Shown: positions 52,253-61,967, counted from the first letter of the stretch. The stretch: 64,000 bases of DNA from Bacillus sp. FJAT-28004 (GCF_001280845.1 NZ_LGHP01000001.1:615905-679904), one strand, 5' to 3'. The notes: generated from the letters alone by a model not told the origin. Program-made: numbers and translations.

Positions 52253-52444
52253 ATGTTATGTAGAGCGGCTGAGATTTGCTTCAACCTTGCGGCAGCGCAA
52301 TGATTTATAAATAATGGTGAGTTTAAAGGCAATAAGAGGGCTGGTAATGGGGTTACCACTGCCTTGCTTAGAAATAACGGCATAAGAGTAATATCTGAAA
52401 AGCAGCTTAGCGAATTTTTAGTAGAAATGAGCATGGAAAAATAA
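52253..52444 (+). pseudogene. Fic/Doc-like remnant
   Basis: A 63-codon frame from ATG 52253 to TAA 52442 interrupted by one TGA at 52301. Conceptual residues after the stop are FINNGEFKGNKRAGNGVTTA, then LLRNNGIRVISEKQL and SEFLVEM. This resembles the Fic/Doc motif H-P-F-x-(D/E)-G-N-K-R-x-A followed by a helix ending LRLNGI: GEFKGNKRAGNG keeps GNKR but has lost the catalytic His (G in its place) and the acidic residue. Only the motif helix and tail remain; the N-terminal two thirds and any antitoxin are missing. No ribosome site at the ATG. Best read as a decayed toxin or AMPylase fragment; chance resemblance is possible. Confidence 0.45.
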
Positions 52445-52458
52445 TAGATGTCACAAAT

Positions 52459-52489
52459 AAAAAGGGGTCTCCTAGGAGACCCCTTTTTA
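52459..52489. terminator. bidirectional terminator
   Basis: AAAAAGGGGTCTCC / GGAGACCCCTTTTT form a near-perfect palindrome (loop TA) just past the uracil permease stop. Confidence 0.9.
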
Positions 52490-52493
52490 CTGT

Positions 52494-53795
52494 TTAGTGA
52501 CCTGATGATTCGTGGTCGTTGGATAGCTTAAGTACGTCAAACACTTTGAACAACAGGCTGAGTACAATAGCTACTACGGTTGCGAGAGCCATCCCTGTAA
52601 GAGAGAAGTCCCCGATCGTTAGCTTTACGCCGCTAAGACCAGTAACAAGAACGACGGTTGTCAAAAATAGGTTTGTAGGTTTGCTGTAATCCACTTTGGA
52701 TTCAACGAGCATCCGAAAGCCGGAAGCGGCGATAACACCGAACAGCAGCAAGGACACCCCGCCCATAACCGGCGCAGGAATACCGGAAATAAGCGCAGAG
52801 AATTTACCGGAGAACGAAAGGATGATTGCAATGACGGCCGCGCCGCCAATGACAAAGGTGGAGTAAACCTTCGTTATCGCAAGAACGCCAATATTTTCAC
52901 CATAAGTCGTGTTAGGCGTAGAGCCTACGAAGCCCGATAGAATAGTAGAAATCCCGTTGCCCAGCATCGAGCGGTGGAGACCTGGATCCTTCGATAGGTC
53001 TTTGTTTACGATATTGCCAGTAACGACCAGATGCCCAATGTGCTCAGCGATGACAACTAGCGACGCAGGCGCGATCGCAATAATCGCCGTCCATTGGAAT
53101 TCTGGGGTAGTGAAATGTGGCAATTGCACAAAGCTATTCTCAGCGAGCTTGCTGAAATCAGTAAAGCCCATGAAATAGGCAAGCACATATCCTGTAATAA
53201 TACCGATCAGAATCGGAATGATACGCATGAATCCGCGGAATAGCACGGAGCCTAGTACCGTTACGGCAAGAGTGATGGTGGAGAGAGCTACGATTTTTGG
53301 ATCAGGGCTCCATGCGACGGTCGGGTCGGCATCGGTCGGAATGATCCATCCTGCCATTCGAGCAGCTACTGGAATGAGTTCTAAACCGATAATCGCGACG
53401 ATTGCCCCCATAGCAGCAGGTGGAAATACGACGTTGATCCAGCCAGTGCCGGCTGCTTGGATGATGAGAGCGACAATCGTGAAGATGACGCCCGAGATAA
53501 TAAATCCACCTAGTGCAGCCTCATAGCTGCCTCCGCCCGCATGATTGCCAATAACGGCGCCAGCTGGAGCAAGAAATGCAAAGCTCGAGCCCAGATATGC
53601 CGGAATCTTATTGTTGCATATCCAGAGATAAAGCAGCGTTCCAATTCCGTTCATGAGCAAACAGATTGCAGGATCTACACCGAGTATATTCGGTACGAGC
53701 ACGGTAGAGCCGAACATCGCAAATAAATGCTGCAAGCTTAGCAGAAAACTTTGCAGGGTAGGCGGTCTTTCATGAACCCCAATTGCGCTTTTCAT
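52494..53795 (-). CDS. uraA: NCS2 family uracil/xanthine permease (UraA-like)
   Basis: A 433-residue protein with about 14 membrane segments. Family hallmarks are LLSLQHLFAMFGSTVLVPNI, KIPAYLGSSFAFLAPAGAVI, IAPASLVVIAEHIGHLVVTG (the conserved Glu/His segment) and GNGISTILSGFVGSTPNTTYGENIG. It imports a nucleobase with protons; the N-terminal pattern favours uracil over xanthine. The start is ATG 53795 (AAGGAG 9 bases upstream); an ATG at 53813 would contain the ribosome site. No pyr genes or PyrR-type leader are nearby. Confidence 0.92.
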   Translation of the reverse strand: MKSAIGVHERPPTLQSFLLSLQHLFAMFGSTVLVPNILGVDPAICLLMNGIGTLLYLWICNNKIPAYLGSSFAFLAPAGAVIGNHAGGGSYEAALGGFIISGVIFTIVALIIQAAGTGWINVVFPPAAMGAIVAIIGLELIPVAARMAGWIIPTDADPTVAWSPDPKIVALSTITLAVTVLGSVLFRGFMRIIPILIGIITGYVLAYFMGFTDFSKLAENSFVQLPHFTTPEFQWTAIIAIAPASLVVIAEHIGHLVVTGNIVNKDLSKDPGLHRSMLGNGISTILSGFVGSTPNTTYGENIGVLAITKVYSTFVIGGAAVIAIILSFSGKFSALISGIPAPVMGGVSLLLFGVIAASGFRMLVESKVDYSKPTNLFLTTVVLVTGLSGVKLTIGDFSLTGMALATVVAIVLSLLFKVFDVLKLSNDHESSGH

Positions 53796-53937
53796 GAGTA
53801 TAAGCTCCTTCATTATAATAGGTTGTCTATATTTGACCCTTGTTGATTCTACATAGTGAAGTAGTGGTTTGACAAGTGTTTTCTTATCATAGGATGTTCA
53901 TAAACGAATACATTAATGAAGAAGGGGAGGTGAAAGG

Positions 53938-54366
53938 ATGGAATTGTGGGTGATATGGCTCATTCTCGCTGGCATATTGATAGTCGTGGAAATGCTGACG
54001 TTAACATTTTATTTGCTTTGGCTTGCCATTGGTGCTGTAATCGCAGCAGCCATTGATTGGTTTTGGCCGGGCTCTTTTGTACTGGAGTTGGTAGCTGGCT
54101 GCATTGTTGTTCTTATATTGACTTTATTTACAGGTCCAATTACTCGTCGTTTCCATGCCTCAAAAGGTTTTAAGGACGCTGTGGACGAGCTCGTGGGCAA
54201 GCAAGGAATCGTGCTGGAGGCTATTGCTGCTGAAGTGCCCGGTATCGTCAAGGTGGGAAATGAAACGTGGAGTGCTGTATCGCATGAGCAGTTGTTGAAG
54301 GGTGAAGCTGTCAGGGTTGTCAGTCGTGGAAGCGCAGTGCTTCAAGTCGAGAAATGGGGAGGCTAA
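53938..54366 (+). CDS. NfeD-family membrane protein
   Basis: A 142-residue short NfeD protein. Two or three membrane segments (WVIWLILAGILIVVEMLTLT and following, to about 75) precede a C-terminal OB-fold domain (about 80-140) with LVGKQGIVLEAIAAEVPGIV and VKVGNETWSAVS. Short NfeD proteins partner with SPFH/flotillin-like proteins in membrane microdomains. ATG 53938 follows GGGGAGGTG. Six bases before the SPFH gene, one operon. Confidence 0.92.
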   Translation: MELWVIWLILAGILIVVEMLTLTFYLLWLAIGAVIAAAIDWFWPGSFVLELVAGCIVVLILTLFTGPITRRFHASKGFKDAVDELVGKQGIVLEAIAAEVPGIVKVGNETWSAVSHEQLLKGEAVRVVSRGSAVLQVEKWGG

Positions 54367-54372
54367 CCGTAT

Positions 54373-55299
54373 ATGGGTTATATTGTTGCCATTATTTTAT
54401 TAGCAATCGTCGTCGTTTTTGTAGCGTTATCGATCAAAATCGTACCTCAGCAAAGGATTGGCGTTGTAGAGCGTCTAGGGAAGTTTAACCGACTGCTTAC
54501 GCCTGGCGTCAACATTCTGATTCCGATTATTGATCATGTTCGAACCTACCATGACTTGCGGATTCAGCAAGCAAACGTGCCGCCGCAAACGGTTATAACG
54601 AAGGATAATGTTCAGGTTAAGATCGATACCATTATTTTTTATCAGGTGACCGGTCCAGAGCAAGCTACATACGGCATATCTGATTATGTATACGGGGTGC
54701 GGAATATTAGCACGGCTACTATGAGGCAAATTATTGGCAAAATGGAGCTTGATGAGACATTATCAGGGCGCGAGAAAATATCGTCCGACATTCGAATTGC
54801 TCTTGATGAAGCGACAGAGAAGTGGGGCGTACGTATTGAGCGGGTAGAGGTCATTGATATTCAGCCGCCAGTGGACATCCAAGATGCAATGGATAAGCAA
54901 ATGAAGGCGGAACGGAGCAAACGAGCGATGGTACTTGATGCAGAAGCGGCGAAGCAGGATATGATTTTGCGCGCAGAGGGTGATAAGCAAAGTAAAATAT
55001 TGAAGGCCGAAGGCGATAAGGAGGCCCGAATCCGTCAAGCGGAAGGACAACGCCATGCTCAGGAACTGGAAGCGCTTGGTGAAGCGAAGGCCATTCAATC
55101 CATTGCTGAAGCAGAGAAAAGTCGAATCGAGCTTATACGCTCTGCAGGCCTCGATGATAATGTGCTGACATACCGTTCGCTCGAGGCATTATCTGATATT
55201 GCTCAGGGAGCCGCGAATAAAGTGTTCATTCCAACGAGAGCAATTGATACGCTTGGCAGCATTGGAGCGATAGGTGAAATGCTTAAAGCGAGCAAATGA
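54373..55299 (+). CDS. SPFH/Band 7 membrane protein (QmcA/paraslipin-like)
   Basis: A 308-residue protein with a single N-terminal membrane segment (about 3-22). The Band 7 domain (about 25-200) includes RIGVVERLGKFNRLLTPGVN, LRIQQANVPPQTVITKDNV, VRNISTATMRQIIGKMELDE and SDIRIALDEATEKWGVRIE. A helical Glu/Ala/Lys-rich coiled segment follows (about 195-250, RAEGDKQSKILKAEGDKEAR). It oligomerises at the membrane and, with NfeD, is thought to organise quality control of membrane proteins. ATG 54373 after GGGGAGG. Confidence 0.94.
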   Translation: MGYIVAIILLAIVVVFVALSIKIVPQQRIGVVERLGKFNRLLTPGVNILIPIIDHVRTYHDLRIQQANVPPQTVITKDNVQVKIDTIIFYQVTGPEQATYGISDYVYGVRNISTATMRQIIGKMELDETLSGREKISSDIRIALDEATEKWGVRIERVEVIDIQPPVDIQDAMDKQMKAERSKRAMVLDAEAAKQDMILRAEGDKQSKILKAEGDKEARIRQAEGQRHAQELEALGEAKAIQSIAEAEKSRIELIRSAGLDDNVLTYRSLEALSDIAQGAANKVFIPTRAIDTLGSIGAIGEMLKASK

Positions 55300-55314
55300 C
55301 AATGATGGTTGCCA

Positions 55315-55362
55315 AAAATCATGTCCCAGGAGCAGAGTATTCTGCTTTTGGGGCATTTTTTT
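55315..55362 (+). terminator. terminator of the nfeD-SPFH operon
   Basis: ATGtCCCAggAGCAGA / TCTGCTtTtGGGgCAT around GTAT, preceded by AAAAATC and followed by T7. Confidence 0.85.
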
Positions 55363-55440
55363 CTGAAAGTTAGTGGGTTTGGAGTACGAATCGTAACATT
55401 CTTGGATAGTTCGGTATTAGATTCGCCATTAAACTAAAAA

Positions 55441-55455
55441 AGAAAGCGCTTTACA
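55441..55455 (+). promoter_or_regulatory. possible CcpA cre site
   Basis: AGAAAGCGCTTTACA shares the palindromic core GAAAGCGCTTT with catabolite-response elements (TGWAARCGYTWNCA) and lies 39 bases before a secreted glycosidase gene, where carbon catabolite repression would be expected. The outer bases match poorly. Confidence 0.45.
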
Positions 55456-55479
55456 TTAAACGGTTAAGAGGAGGAAATG

Positions 55480-58400
55480 ATGTTGAGTAGTTTCAAATTC
55501 AAGAAAGGCTTGTCTATTATTTTCGCATTGCTCGTTTTATTTCAAACGGCAATGGGGGCTACAGCGACAATAGCCGAGGCTCAGACGTCAGGAGCCGCCG
55601 TAAGCAGTCAATCCTTTGAGGCGGAGGCAGCGGTGAATCAACTCAGCGGCAAAGCAGCTGTTAAGGACTGTGAGCCTGCGGTTGGTTGTTCAGGAAATCA
55701 ATTGGTAGGCAGTCTATGGGGTGGCTCCGCTTTGCAGTTTAATGCTGTGAATGTGACGGCTGAGGGTATTTATGCCATGACAGTGCATTACATATCGGGC
55801 GACCCTAGATCGTTAGCCGTAAGTGTGAACGGAGGGGGAAGCGATCGTTATGATCTTCCGAAAACGACAGATTGGAGCACGCGAGGGACTTACGAGATAC
55901 AGCTGGAGCTTTGGCAGGGCGAGAACGTCATTCGCTTCGACGATGAGGGCGGATACTCTCCGGATATCGATAAAATCGAGCTCCGATTGCTGGATGCTGG
56001 GCCGGGAACTGACCCGAATGAACCACCGGCTGGCAGTGGACAAGTATATGAAGCGGAAGGACAGGATAATAAATTAACGGGCAACTCTGCCGTACGGTCA
56101 TGCAAGACGGAAACGGAATGCTCCGGTGGAACAAAAGTAGGTGACATTTGGGGCGGATCAACGCTGCTATTCAATAAGGTTATCGCTCCATCGGAAGGTG
56201 TCTATACCTTGAAGGTGAGCTACATTTCCGGTGATCCTCGCTCCTTTGCCATTAGCGTGAACAATAGCGAGAAAGAGACCTATTCCCCTCCCGCAACCGC
56301 GAACTGGGATACGGTTAGCACGTTTAGTATAGAGGTGCAGCTGCAAGCTGGAAGCAATACCATCCTATTTGACGATAACGGTGGTTGGTCGCCGGATATT
56401 GATAAAATCGAAATCATCAGCTCCCAGGCACCAGGCGAGAACCCGGGTGATGTCGAGGGGATTGGCAATATTGGCGCGGAAATCGATGCTAGCAAATTTG
56501 GCTCAATTAATGTGAAGGAGCATGAGTCGGGCATTACTATAACAAACGGTGCCAACAAAATCATTTATAACACAGAATCAGGACTTGCGGCTTTTGAATG
56601 GAACAACAAGACGATTGCCAAAGGGTTGTACAGCAGTATCCAATTAGACAAGCAGCTGGACAGTAAAAACTACGCTGAGCATCTGTTCGTCATGAATAAA
56701 GTTGAGAAAATAAAAGACGGTCATGGCAAAGGCATTCGGGTGACGATTGAAAATCGTGAATCCGGACTTCCGACGATGAAGCAAATTTATCAAATTTATG
56801 AAGGCTTGCCTTATTTTCTGATTAGTCAGCAAGTAACAGGCGAAGCGACGCTTAGCACCAATGATATGGCTCCTCTTGTACTTAATGCGAAGGGTGGAAT
56901 CGACATTGGCACCAACTCGGATAATAGGGTGCTGGTCGCTCCATTCGATAATGACGCGTGGTCCAGGTACCAAGCGCGGACGATAAATACGAGCCTGAAC
57001 AATAATAACTATGTGAGCTCAGAATTGACTGCTATTTATGATAATACAAGCCGCAATGGACTGGTCATTGGATCGGTTACGCATGATAAATGGAAAACGG
57101 GCATATTTTGGAGCGGTTCTAATGATCGCTTAAACAAGCTGAAGGTATATGGCGGGTTCTCTTCGCCTACCTCGACACATGATACGATTCCGCATGGAAA
57201 GGTAACGGGAACGACGCTCACTTCACCACAAATTCTCGTTGGCTACTATGCAGACTACCGTGAGGGCCTTGAGAGCTTCGGCCAAGCGAACGCAGCGGTT
57301 GCTCCGCCGCTGTCTTTCAAGCATGGCGTTCCGAAAGGTGTACCCGTGGGCTGGAATAGCTGGGGTGCCTTTGAAAGCGACTTAAGCTACGATAAAGTAG
57401 TTGCTGTGTCTAATTTCTTTAAGAAAAATTTGCAAAAGGAATCATTCGCGAATAAAGGCAATGTGTATATTAATTTGGACTCCTATTGGGATAACCTGAC
57501 TGAGGAGCAGCTTAAGCAAGCCGTTAAGGTTATTAATAAAAACGGACAAAAAGCCGGCATTTATTATGGCCCATTTGTTTATTGGGGCGATAACATGAGC
57601 CAGCTTGTTGAAGGCACAGATGGGAAATATACGTACGGTGATATTATTCTGAGGGATCAAAGCGGAAACCCGCTGCCGAAGGTAGACGGCGCCTACGCGA
57701 TTGATCCGACTCATCCAGGCGCTAAACAGCGTATTGAATATTATTTCAAACGGTTTCTCGATTACGGATACGAGTATATTAAGATTGACTTTCTAAGCCA
57801 TGGCTCCTTCGAGGGCAAGCATTTTGATCCAAATGTGCAAACGGGTATCCAGGCTTACAATCAAGGTATGGCTCATATTAATAAGGTGCTTGGCGGGAAA
57901 ATGTTCATCAGCGCCTCCATTGCTCCTTTATTTCCGAGTCAATATGCGCACGCAAGACGAATCTCATGCGATATTGACGGCACACTGAGTCGAACAGAAT
58001 ATCAGCTAAATAATCTTACTTATGGCTGGTGGCAGAACGGAACGATCTATCCGTATACAGATCCAGATTATATGACACTTGCGAAGGGCGGCTCGTTCGA
58101 TGCTGCGCAGACTCGGGTCAATTCAGCGGTCATCTCCGGCACTGTATTTCTAAGCTCAGACGATGTTAGTGATCCTGCAGCACAAGATTTAATGAAGAAG
58201 CTGCTGACTAACAAACAAGTGAACGAGGTTGCGCTTAAAGGTCAGGCTTTCAAGCCAATCGAGGGCAACACTGGAACAGGAGCTGCGGATACGTTCATCA
58301 TGCAAGAAGGGAAGAACTACTACCTCGCGGTGTTTAATTATACGAATGAACCTGTGTCGAAGACGATAGATTTTGAACGTGCAGGCATTTCTTCGTCCTC

Positions 58401-58512
58401 CAAAGTGAACGTAACGGACTTATGGACGAATGCCACCAGTCAGGTTACGGGACAACTAAAGGCAGACTTGAATGGTGCGCAATCGAAGCTTTACAAAATT
58501 ACTGTAAAATAG
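55480..58512 (+). CDS. secreted clan GH-D glycoside hydrolase (GH27/GH36-like) with two CBM35 domains
   Basis: A 1010-residue exported enzyme. Signal peptide about 1-34 (FKKGLSIIFALLVLFQTAMG core). There are two CBM35-type modules, about 42-165 (FEAEAAVNQLSGKAAV; VHYISGDPRSLAVSVNG) and 190-310 (YEAEGQDNKLTGNSAV; VSYISGDPRSFAISVNN), clearly a duplication. A beta-domain follows (about 340-600), then a (beta/alpha)8 catalytic domain (about 610-915). VPVGWNSWGAFESDLSY, NVYINLDSYWDN, YIKIDFLSHGSFEGKHFDP (nucleophile Asp of KIDF) and ARRISCDIDGT (likely acid/base Asp) match alpha-galactosidase-like clan GH-D enzymes. A C-terminal beta domain closes the protein. The substrate may be an alpha-galactoside or a related glycan. 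The start is ATG 55480 after GAGGAGG; ATG 55477 is alternative. Confidence 0.9.
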   Translation: MLSSFKFKKGLSIIFALLVLFQTAMGATATIAEAQTSGAAVSSQSFEAEAAVNQLSGKAAVKDCEPAVGCSGNQLVGSLWGGSALQFNAVNVTAEGIYAMTVHYISGDPRSLAVSVNGGGSDRYDLPKTTDWSTRGTYEIQLELWQGENVIRFDDEGGYSPDIDKIELRLLDAGPGTDPNEPPAGSGQVYEAEGQDNKLTGNSAVRSCKTETECSGGTKVGDIWGGSTLLFNKVIAPSEGVYTLKVSYISGDPRSFAISVNNSEKETYSPPATANWDTVSTFSIEVQLQAGSNTILFDDNGGWSPDIDKIEIISSQAPGENPGDVEGIGNIGAEIDASKFGSINVKEHESGITITNGANKIIYNTESGLAAFEWNNKTIAKGLYSSIQLDKQLDSKNYAEHLFVMNKVEKIKDGHGKGIRVTIENRESGLPTMKQIYQIYEGLPYFLISQQVTGEATLSTNDMAPLVLNAKGGIDIGTNSDNRVLVAPFDNDAWSRYQARTINTSLNNNNYVSSELTAIYDNTSRNGLVIGSVTHDKWKTGIFWSGSNDRLNKLKVYGGFSSPTSTHDTIPHGKVTGTTLTSPQILVGYYADYREGLESFGQANAAVAPPLSFKHGVPKGVPVGWNSWGAFESDLSYDKVVAVSNFFKKNLQKESFANKGNVYINLDSYWDNLTEEQLKQAVKVINKNGQKAGIYYGPFVYWGDNMSQLVEGTDGKYTYGDIILRDQSGNPLPKVDGAYAIDPTHPGAKQRIEYYFKRFLDYGYEYIKIDFLSHGSFEGKHFDPNVQTGIQAYNQGMAHINKVLGGKMFISASIAPLFPSQYAHARRISCDIDGTLSRTEYQLNNLTYGWWQNGTIYPYTDPDYMTLAKGGSFDAAQTRVNSAVISGTVFLSSDDVSDPAAQDLMKKLLTNKQVNEVALKGQAFKPIEGNTGTGAADTFIMQEGKNYYLAVFNYTNEPVSKTIDFERAGISSSSKVNVTDLWTNATSQVTGQLKADLNGAQSKLYKITVK

Positions 58513-58561
58513 TTTGGCAGCAAGGATAAAGAATAGTAAATGTGAATGTACGCAAGGTTGA

Positions 58562-58602
58562 AAAAAATCCCTCAAGCAGATGATGCTTAAGGGATTTTTT
58601 TT
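58562..58602. terminator. bidirectional terminator
   Basis: AAAAATCCCTcAAGCA / TGCTTaAGGGATTTTT around GATGA, between the glycosidase and the convergent histidine kinase gene. Confidence 0.9.
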
Positions 58603-58615
58603 GTCTAGCTTGCTT

Positions 58616-60373
58616 TTAACGACCAGGGATTCGTATCGTGACTGTCGTGCCTATTCCTAACCTGCTGTAAATAGAGACGCCATACGAATCGCCATACAAA
58701 AGCTTAATTCGATTGTCCACGTTACGAATGCCATAACCAGACAAGGTGTCGCCGCTAATCGGCAGCTCTTTTCCGCTATGACCGCGCATATGCATGCCCA
58801 TACCGTCGTCAATGACTTTAAGAACGATATCAAGGCCGTCACGATAAGCTTTTATCATAATGTTAATACCGAGCTTGTCGTCCCAAATGGAATGGTTCAT
58901 CGCGTTTTCTACGAATGGCTGCAGCGTTAGCTTTACGATTGGGCAGGGGAGCACGGACTCGTCAATTTGATAATGTACACGAATAAGCTCACCGAATCTC
59001 ACTTGTTGAATAGCGACGTAGTAGCGGGTAAGCTGTATTTCTTCATGGATCGAAAGTTTGTTTTTCCCTTTGCTGAGTGATATCCGGTAAAATTTTGCTA
59101 GATCAGTAACCATTTTGTTCATCCGTTGATCTGAATTTCTAATGGCAAGCGACGATATGGAGGCCAGTGTATTGTACAAAAAATGCGGGTTAATTTGTGC
59201 TTGAAGCACATTCATTTCGGCTTCTCTCTTATCGATTTCTTTCTTATATACGTCGGAAATTAAATTGCTCAGCCGCTGTGCCATTTGGCGCAGCACGTTT
59301 CCGATCTGACCAATTTCATCGCGACCAAGCGGTCTAATGTCGAGCAGATCAAATTCTTCTCTTTCTATTCGGCGGATCATGCCAACTAAATAATCTACAC
59401 GTTTCGTGAATTGTCTAGCTGCAACGTAAATGAGCAGCGTCATAAGTCCGAAGCTGATTAACGCAAAAATTAAGATCCGCTTAGCTGTGTTATTGGCTTT
59501 GGATAAGAAGCTGCTGTAAGGGACAAGGGAGACGCTCTTCCAGCCGAATTTGGTCGTATTATAAACGACGAGCATTTTTTCTCCATTAAAGCTGCTGTCA
59601 AATCTACCTTCTCTGCCGCTCGGGAATTCATCCTGCACATATTGACTTAGCGGACGGTCCAACATGCTTTTGTCTTTAGCGGACATAATGAGGCCTTTAT
59701 CATTAACGATTAGTATCGTTTTCTCTGGCGTCTCTTTTTCCATCAAACGGAAGATATCCGATTCCAAAATATTAATGGTTAAAATGCCGTAAGCATTATC
59801 AAGATTGCTAATATTAAGCATACGCGTCAGGGTGAACATGGATGGTTGGTCAACAACGGGCGGCGTTGCTACAAAACGAACATTACCGTAGCTGTTAAGC
59901 AGTGATCGATAAGTAGTCGACCTTCTGAACGCATCGTCCATTCGTTTAATATAGACACCATCAGCTGGAAGCGAATCGTTATTGATATAAATTGAGATCG
60001 AATGAATATCTGGATTCGTAGTAAGCATATTCGAAAAGGTGTTATTGATGTATTGATATGCGTCGACAAACAGAGAGGGCTCCTGAGTATAGTTGTTCGT
60101 TAAGTAAGCGCGCAGCGTATTGTTCAAATAAAGATTGGCTGAGAGCTTAATGTACGTATCCAGTTTATTTTCTAGATTCGAGTTGATTTGAGCGACGGAC
60201 GAAACGGAGTTCGTATACATTTGGTCAGAAAGCTCACTTTTTATGGTCTGATAAGAATATAAAACAAAAAATACTAAAGGAATAATAGCACCGAGTAAAA
60301 ACATGACAAACAGCTTTTCTCTTAGCCGTAAATTAATAAAAGGCTTGGTCAGCCAGCTTGCTACCCTTTTCAT
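58616..60373 (-). CDS. YesM-like sensor histidine kinase
   Basis: A 585-residue membrane sensor. Membrane segment about 20-42 (LFVMFLLGAIIPLVFFVLYS), an extracytoplasmic Cache-like sensor (about 45-290), a second membrane segment (about 300-320) and HAMP (about 320-375; RRIEREEFDLLDIRPLGRDE). The His_kinase domain carries the phospho-acceptor in QINPHFLYNTLASI. The HATPase domain has VENAMNHSIWDD (N box) and DDGMGMHMRG. Kinases of this 5TM/YesM group are typically paired with AraC-type regulators and control neighbouring sugar transporters. The start is ATG 60373 (GGAGTGA upstream); GTG 60379 in frame is possible. It is 16 bases downstream of the regulator gene. Confidence 0.94.
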   Translation of the reverse strand: MKRVASWLTKPFINLRLREKLFVMFLLGAIIPLVFFVLYSYQTIKSELSDQMYTNSVSSVAQINSNLENKLDTYIKLSANLYLNNTLRAYLTNNYTQEPSLFVDAYQYINNTFSNMLTTNPDIHSISIYINNDSLPADGVYIKRMDDAFRRSTTYRSLLNSYGNVRFVATPPVVDQPSMFTLTRMLNISNLDNAYGILTINILESDIFRLMEKETPEKTILIVNDKGLIMSAKDKSMLDRPLSQYVQDEFPSGREGRFDSSFNGEKMLVVYNTTKFGWKSVSLVPYSSFLSKANNTAKRILIFALISFGLMTLLIYVAARQFTKRVDYLVGMIRRIEREEFDLLDIRPLGRDEIGQIGNVLRQMAQRLSNLISDVYKKEIDKREAEMNVLQAQINPHFLYNTLASISSLAIRNSDQRMNKMVTDLAKFYRISLSKGKNKLSIHEEIQLTRYYVAIQQVRFGELIRVHYQIDESVLPCPIVKLTLQPFVENAMNHSIWDDKLGINIMIKAYRDGLDIVLKVIDDGMGMHMRGHSGKELPISGDTLSGYGIRNVDNRIKLLYGDSYGVSIYSRLGIGTTVTIRIPGR

Positions 60374-60389
60374 GCTCACTCACTCCAGC

Positions 60390-61967
60390 CTATAAATACA
60401 TTTTCCGATATTCGTTAGGGGTGCTGCCTCTATGCTTATGGAATATGGAGCAAAAATAAGAGACGTTCTCGTACCCGACGTTGTGGGCGACCTCACGAAC
60501 CTTAAGCGATTTGTCCTTTAATAGATCGGCAGCCCGGTTCATGCGAACCTTCGTTATATAATCGAGAATCGTCTCACCCATTTTTTCCTTGAAAATACTT
60601 CGAATATAGTTTGGAGAGAGGTAGACCTCCTTCGCGATCTCTTCAACCGTAAGCGGCAAATGATACCGCTGGCTTACGAGCTTAACGATTTGGTCGGCTA
60701 CTGCTTGATTGCGATCTACATCTCTTTCACTTGCGGCCTTTCTTATTTCATCGCAGAAATGCAAGACATAAGCTTGAATATGCGAGGATGAGCTCATGGA
60801 CGAAATGACCTTCCAATGATCTACGAGCAGCAAGTCCTTTAGTGAGCCTGCAAGCAGCATGGAAAAATGCTGTTCTAATGCGGCCAATAACCGAATAATC
60901 GCTCGGATCGCGAAATTCCGATCAATACGCTCTTCACGAATAGACGAGAAGAACGCTTCCAACTGCATGGATACTTGATTCGTATCTCCTAATTGTATGG
61001 AGGAGGCTAACCTTGCAGCAGTCTGTTCGCCATCATCATCTGTTTGTTTGGTAGGCAATACAGCATCCGGCGTTATGACAGCTCCGCCTAATTTGAAGAA
61101 CTTCTCGTCATTGCAGGCACGCGCCTGCAAGTAGGCATCCCATATCAAATGAAAGCCTTTATGCGGCGTGGACAGGCCAATCGTAATTTGTGCGCCGTGT
61201 GATGGAATCAGCTGCTCTCGGAATTTCTCCCAGAAGTCCAGAGTAGCTAGTGCGGCTCTCTGCTCATTCTTCCATTGAAAGAGCACGAATAATTCATGAG
61301 GCTCGCTTTCAACGACAATAAAGGAATCGAGGTATTGCCTTGCAACCGTTCGTAATAGATCAGTTCTGTCGGAGGAGACTAGGCTTGGCGGCTGCGATAG
61401 TGCACTTGGATAGGTTGCCGGTGGATCAAAAGTTACATACATAGCCGAAAATTCCCTGTTCGCACTAAAATCAGACGAGCTAAGCTCCCATTTGTGAGTC
61501 CAATCCATGCGCTTCTCTGAACTAGGTTCGCGTATAATACGCGTCATCCATTTTTCACGCAGCCATTCTTCGCCCTGATCTGCCAATTGCTCCTCTTCGC
61601 ATTTTTTCTTTACCTTCTCAATTAAGGCAAGAAGCTCCTCCATGTCTATCGGCTTTAATAAGTAACCAGTCGCTTCAATGTTCAGCGCCGCCTTAATATA
61701 TTGAAACTCGTTATGTCCGCTTAAAAAAATGATTTTAACGTTCTTATCTATTTGCTTAGCCCTTCTTCCGAATTCAAGCCCGTCCATAATCGGCATACGG
61801 ACATCCGTCAAAATAATGTCGGGCTTTAGTTCAGCCAGCTTACTAAGCGCTTCTTTGCCATTGCGTGCCGTTCCAGCGACGGTAATGCCGATTTTGTCCC
61901 AAGGGACATAATGCTCCATCGTTTCGAGCTCGATGGCTTCGTCATCCACGATCAAAATGCTGTACAT
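60390..61967 (-). CDS. YesN-like AraC-family response regulator
   Basis: A 525-residue regulator. The receiver domain (about 1-122) has ILIVDDEAIE, the phosphorylated Asp in DIILTDVRMPIMDG, IIFLSGHNEF and YLLKPIDMEEL. A long central region (about 130-410) without clear motif includes QARACNDEKFF-like helices. The C-terminal AraC DNA-binding domain (about 420-525) has VEEIAKEVYLSPNYIRSIFK and VREVAHNVGYENVSYFCSIF. The start is ATG 61967 behind AGGTGGGG; GTG 61979 is unlikely. It is transcribed ahead of the kinase and divergently from the permease genes, which it probably activates. Confidence 0.94.
   Translation of the reverse strand: MYSILIVDDEAIELETMEHYVPWDKIGITVAGTARNGKEALSKLAELKPDIILTDVRMPIMDGLEFGRRAKQIDKNVKIIFLSGHNEFQYIKAALNIEATGYLLKPIDMEELLALIEKVKKKCEEEQLADQGEEWLREKWMTRIIREPSSEKRMDWTHKWELSSSDFSANREFSAMYVTFDPPATYPSALSQPPSLVSSDRTDLLRTVARQYLDSFIVVESEPHELFVLFQWKNEQRAALATLDFWEKFREQLIPSHGAQITIGLSTPHKGFHLIWDAYLQARACNDEKFFKLGGAVITPDAVLPTKQTDDDGEQTAARLASSIQLGDTNQVSMQLEAFFSSIREERIDRNFAIRAIIRLLAALEQHFSMLLAGSLKDLLLVDHWKVISSMSSSSHIQAYVLHFCDEIRKAASERDVDRNQAVADQIVKLVSQRYHLPLTVEEIAKEVYLSPNYIRSIFKEKMGETILDYITKVRMNRAADLLKDKSLKVREVAHNVGYENVSYFCSIFHKHRGSTPNEYRKMYL

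Noticed and set aside
52237-52434. 65-codon minus-strand frame upstream of the YkuD gene
   Set aside because: No ribosome site and no motif; the opposite strand carries the Fic/Doc-like remnant, which explains the open frame.
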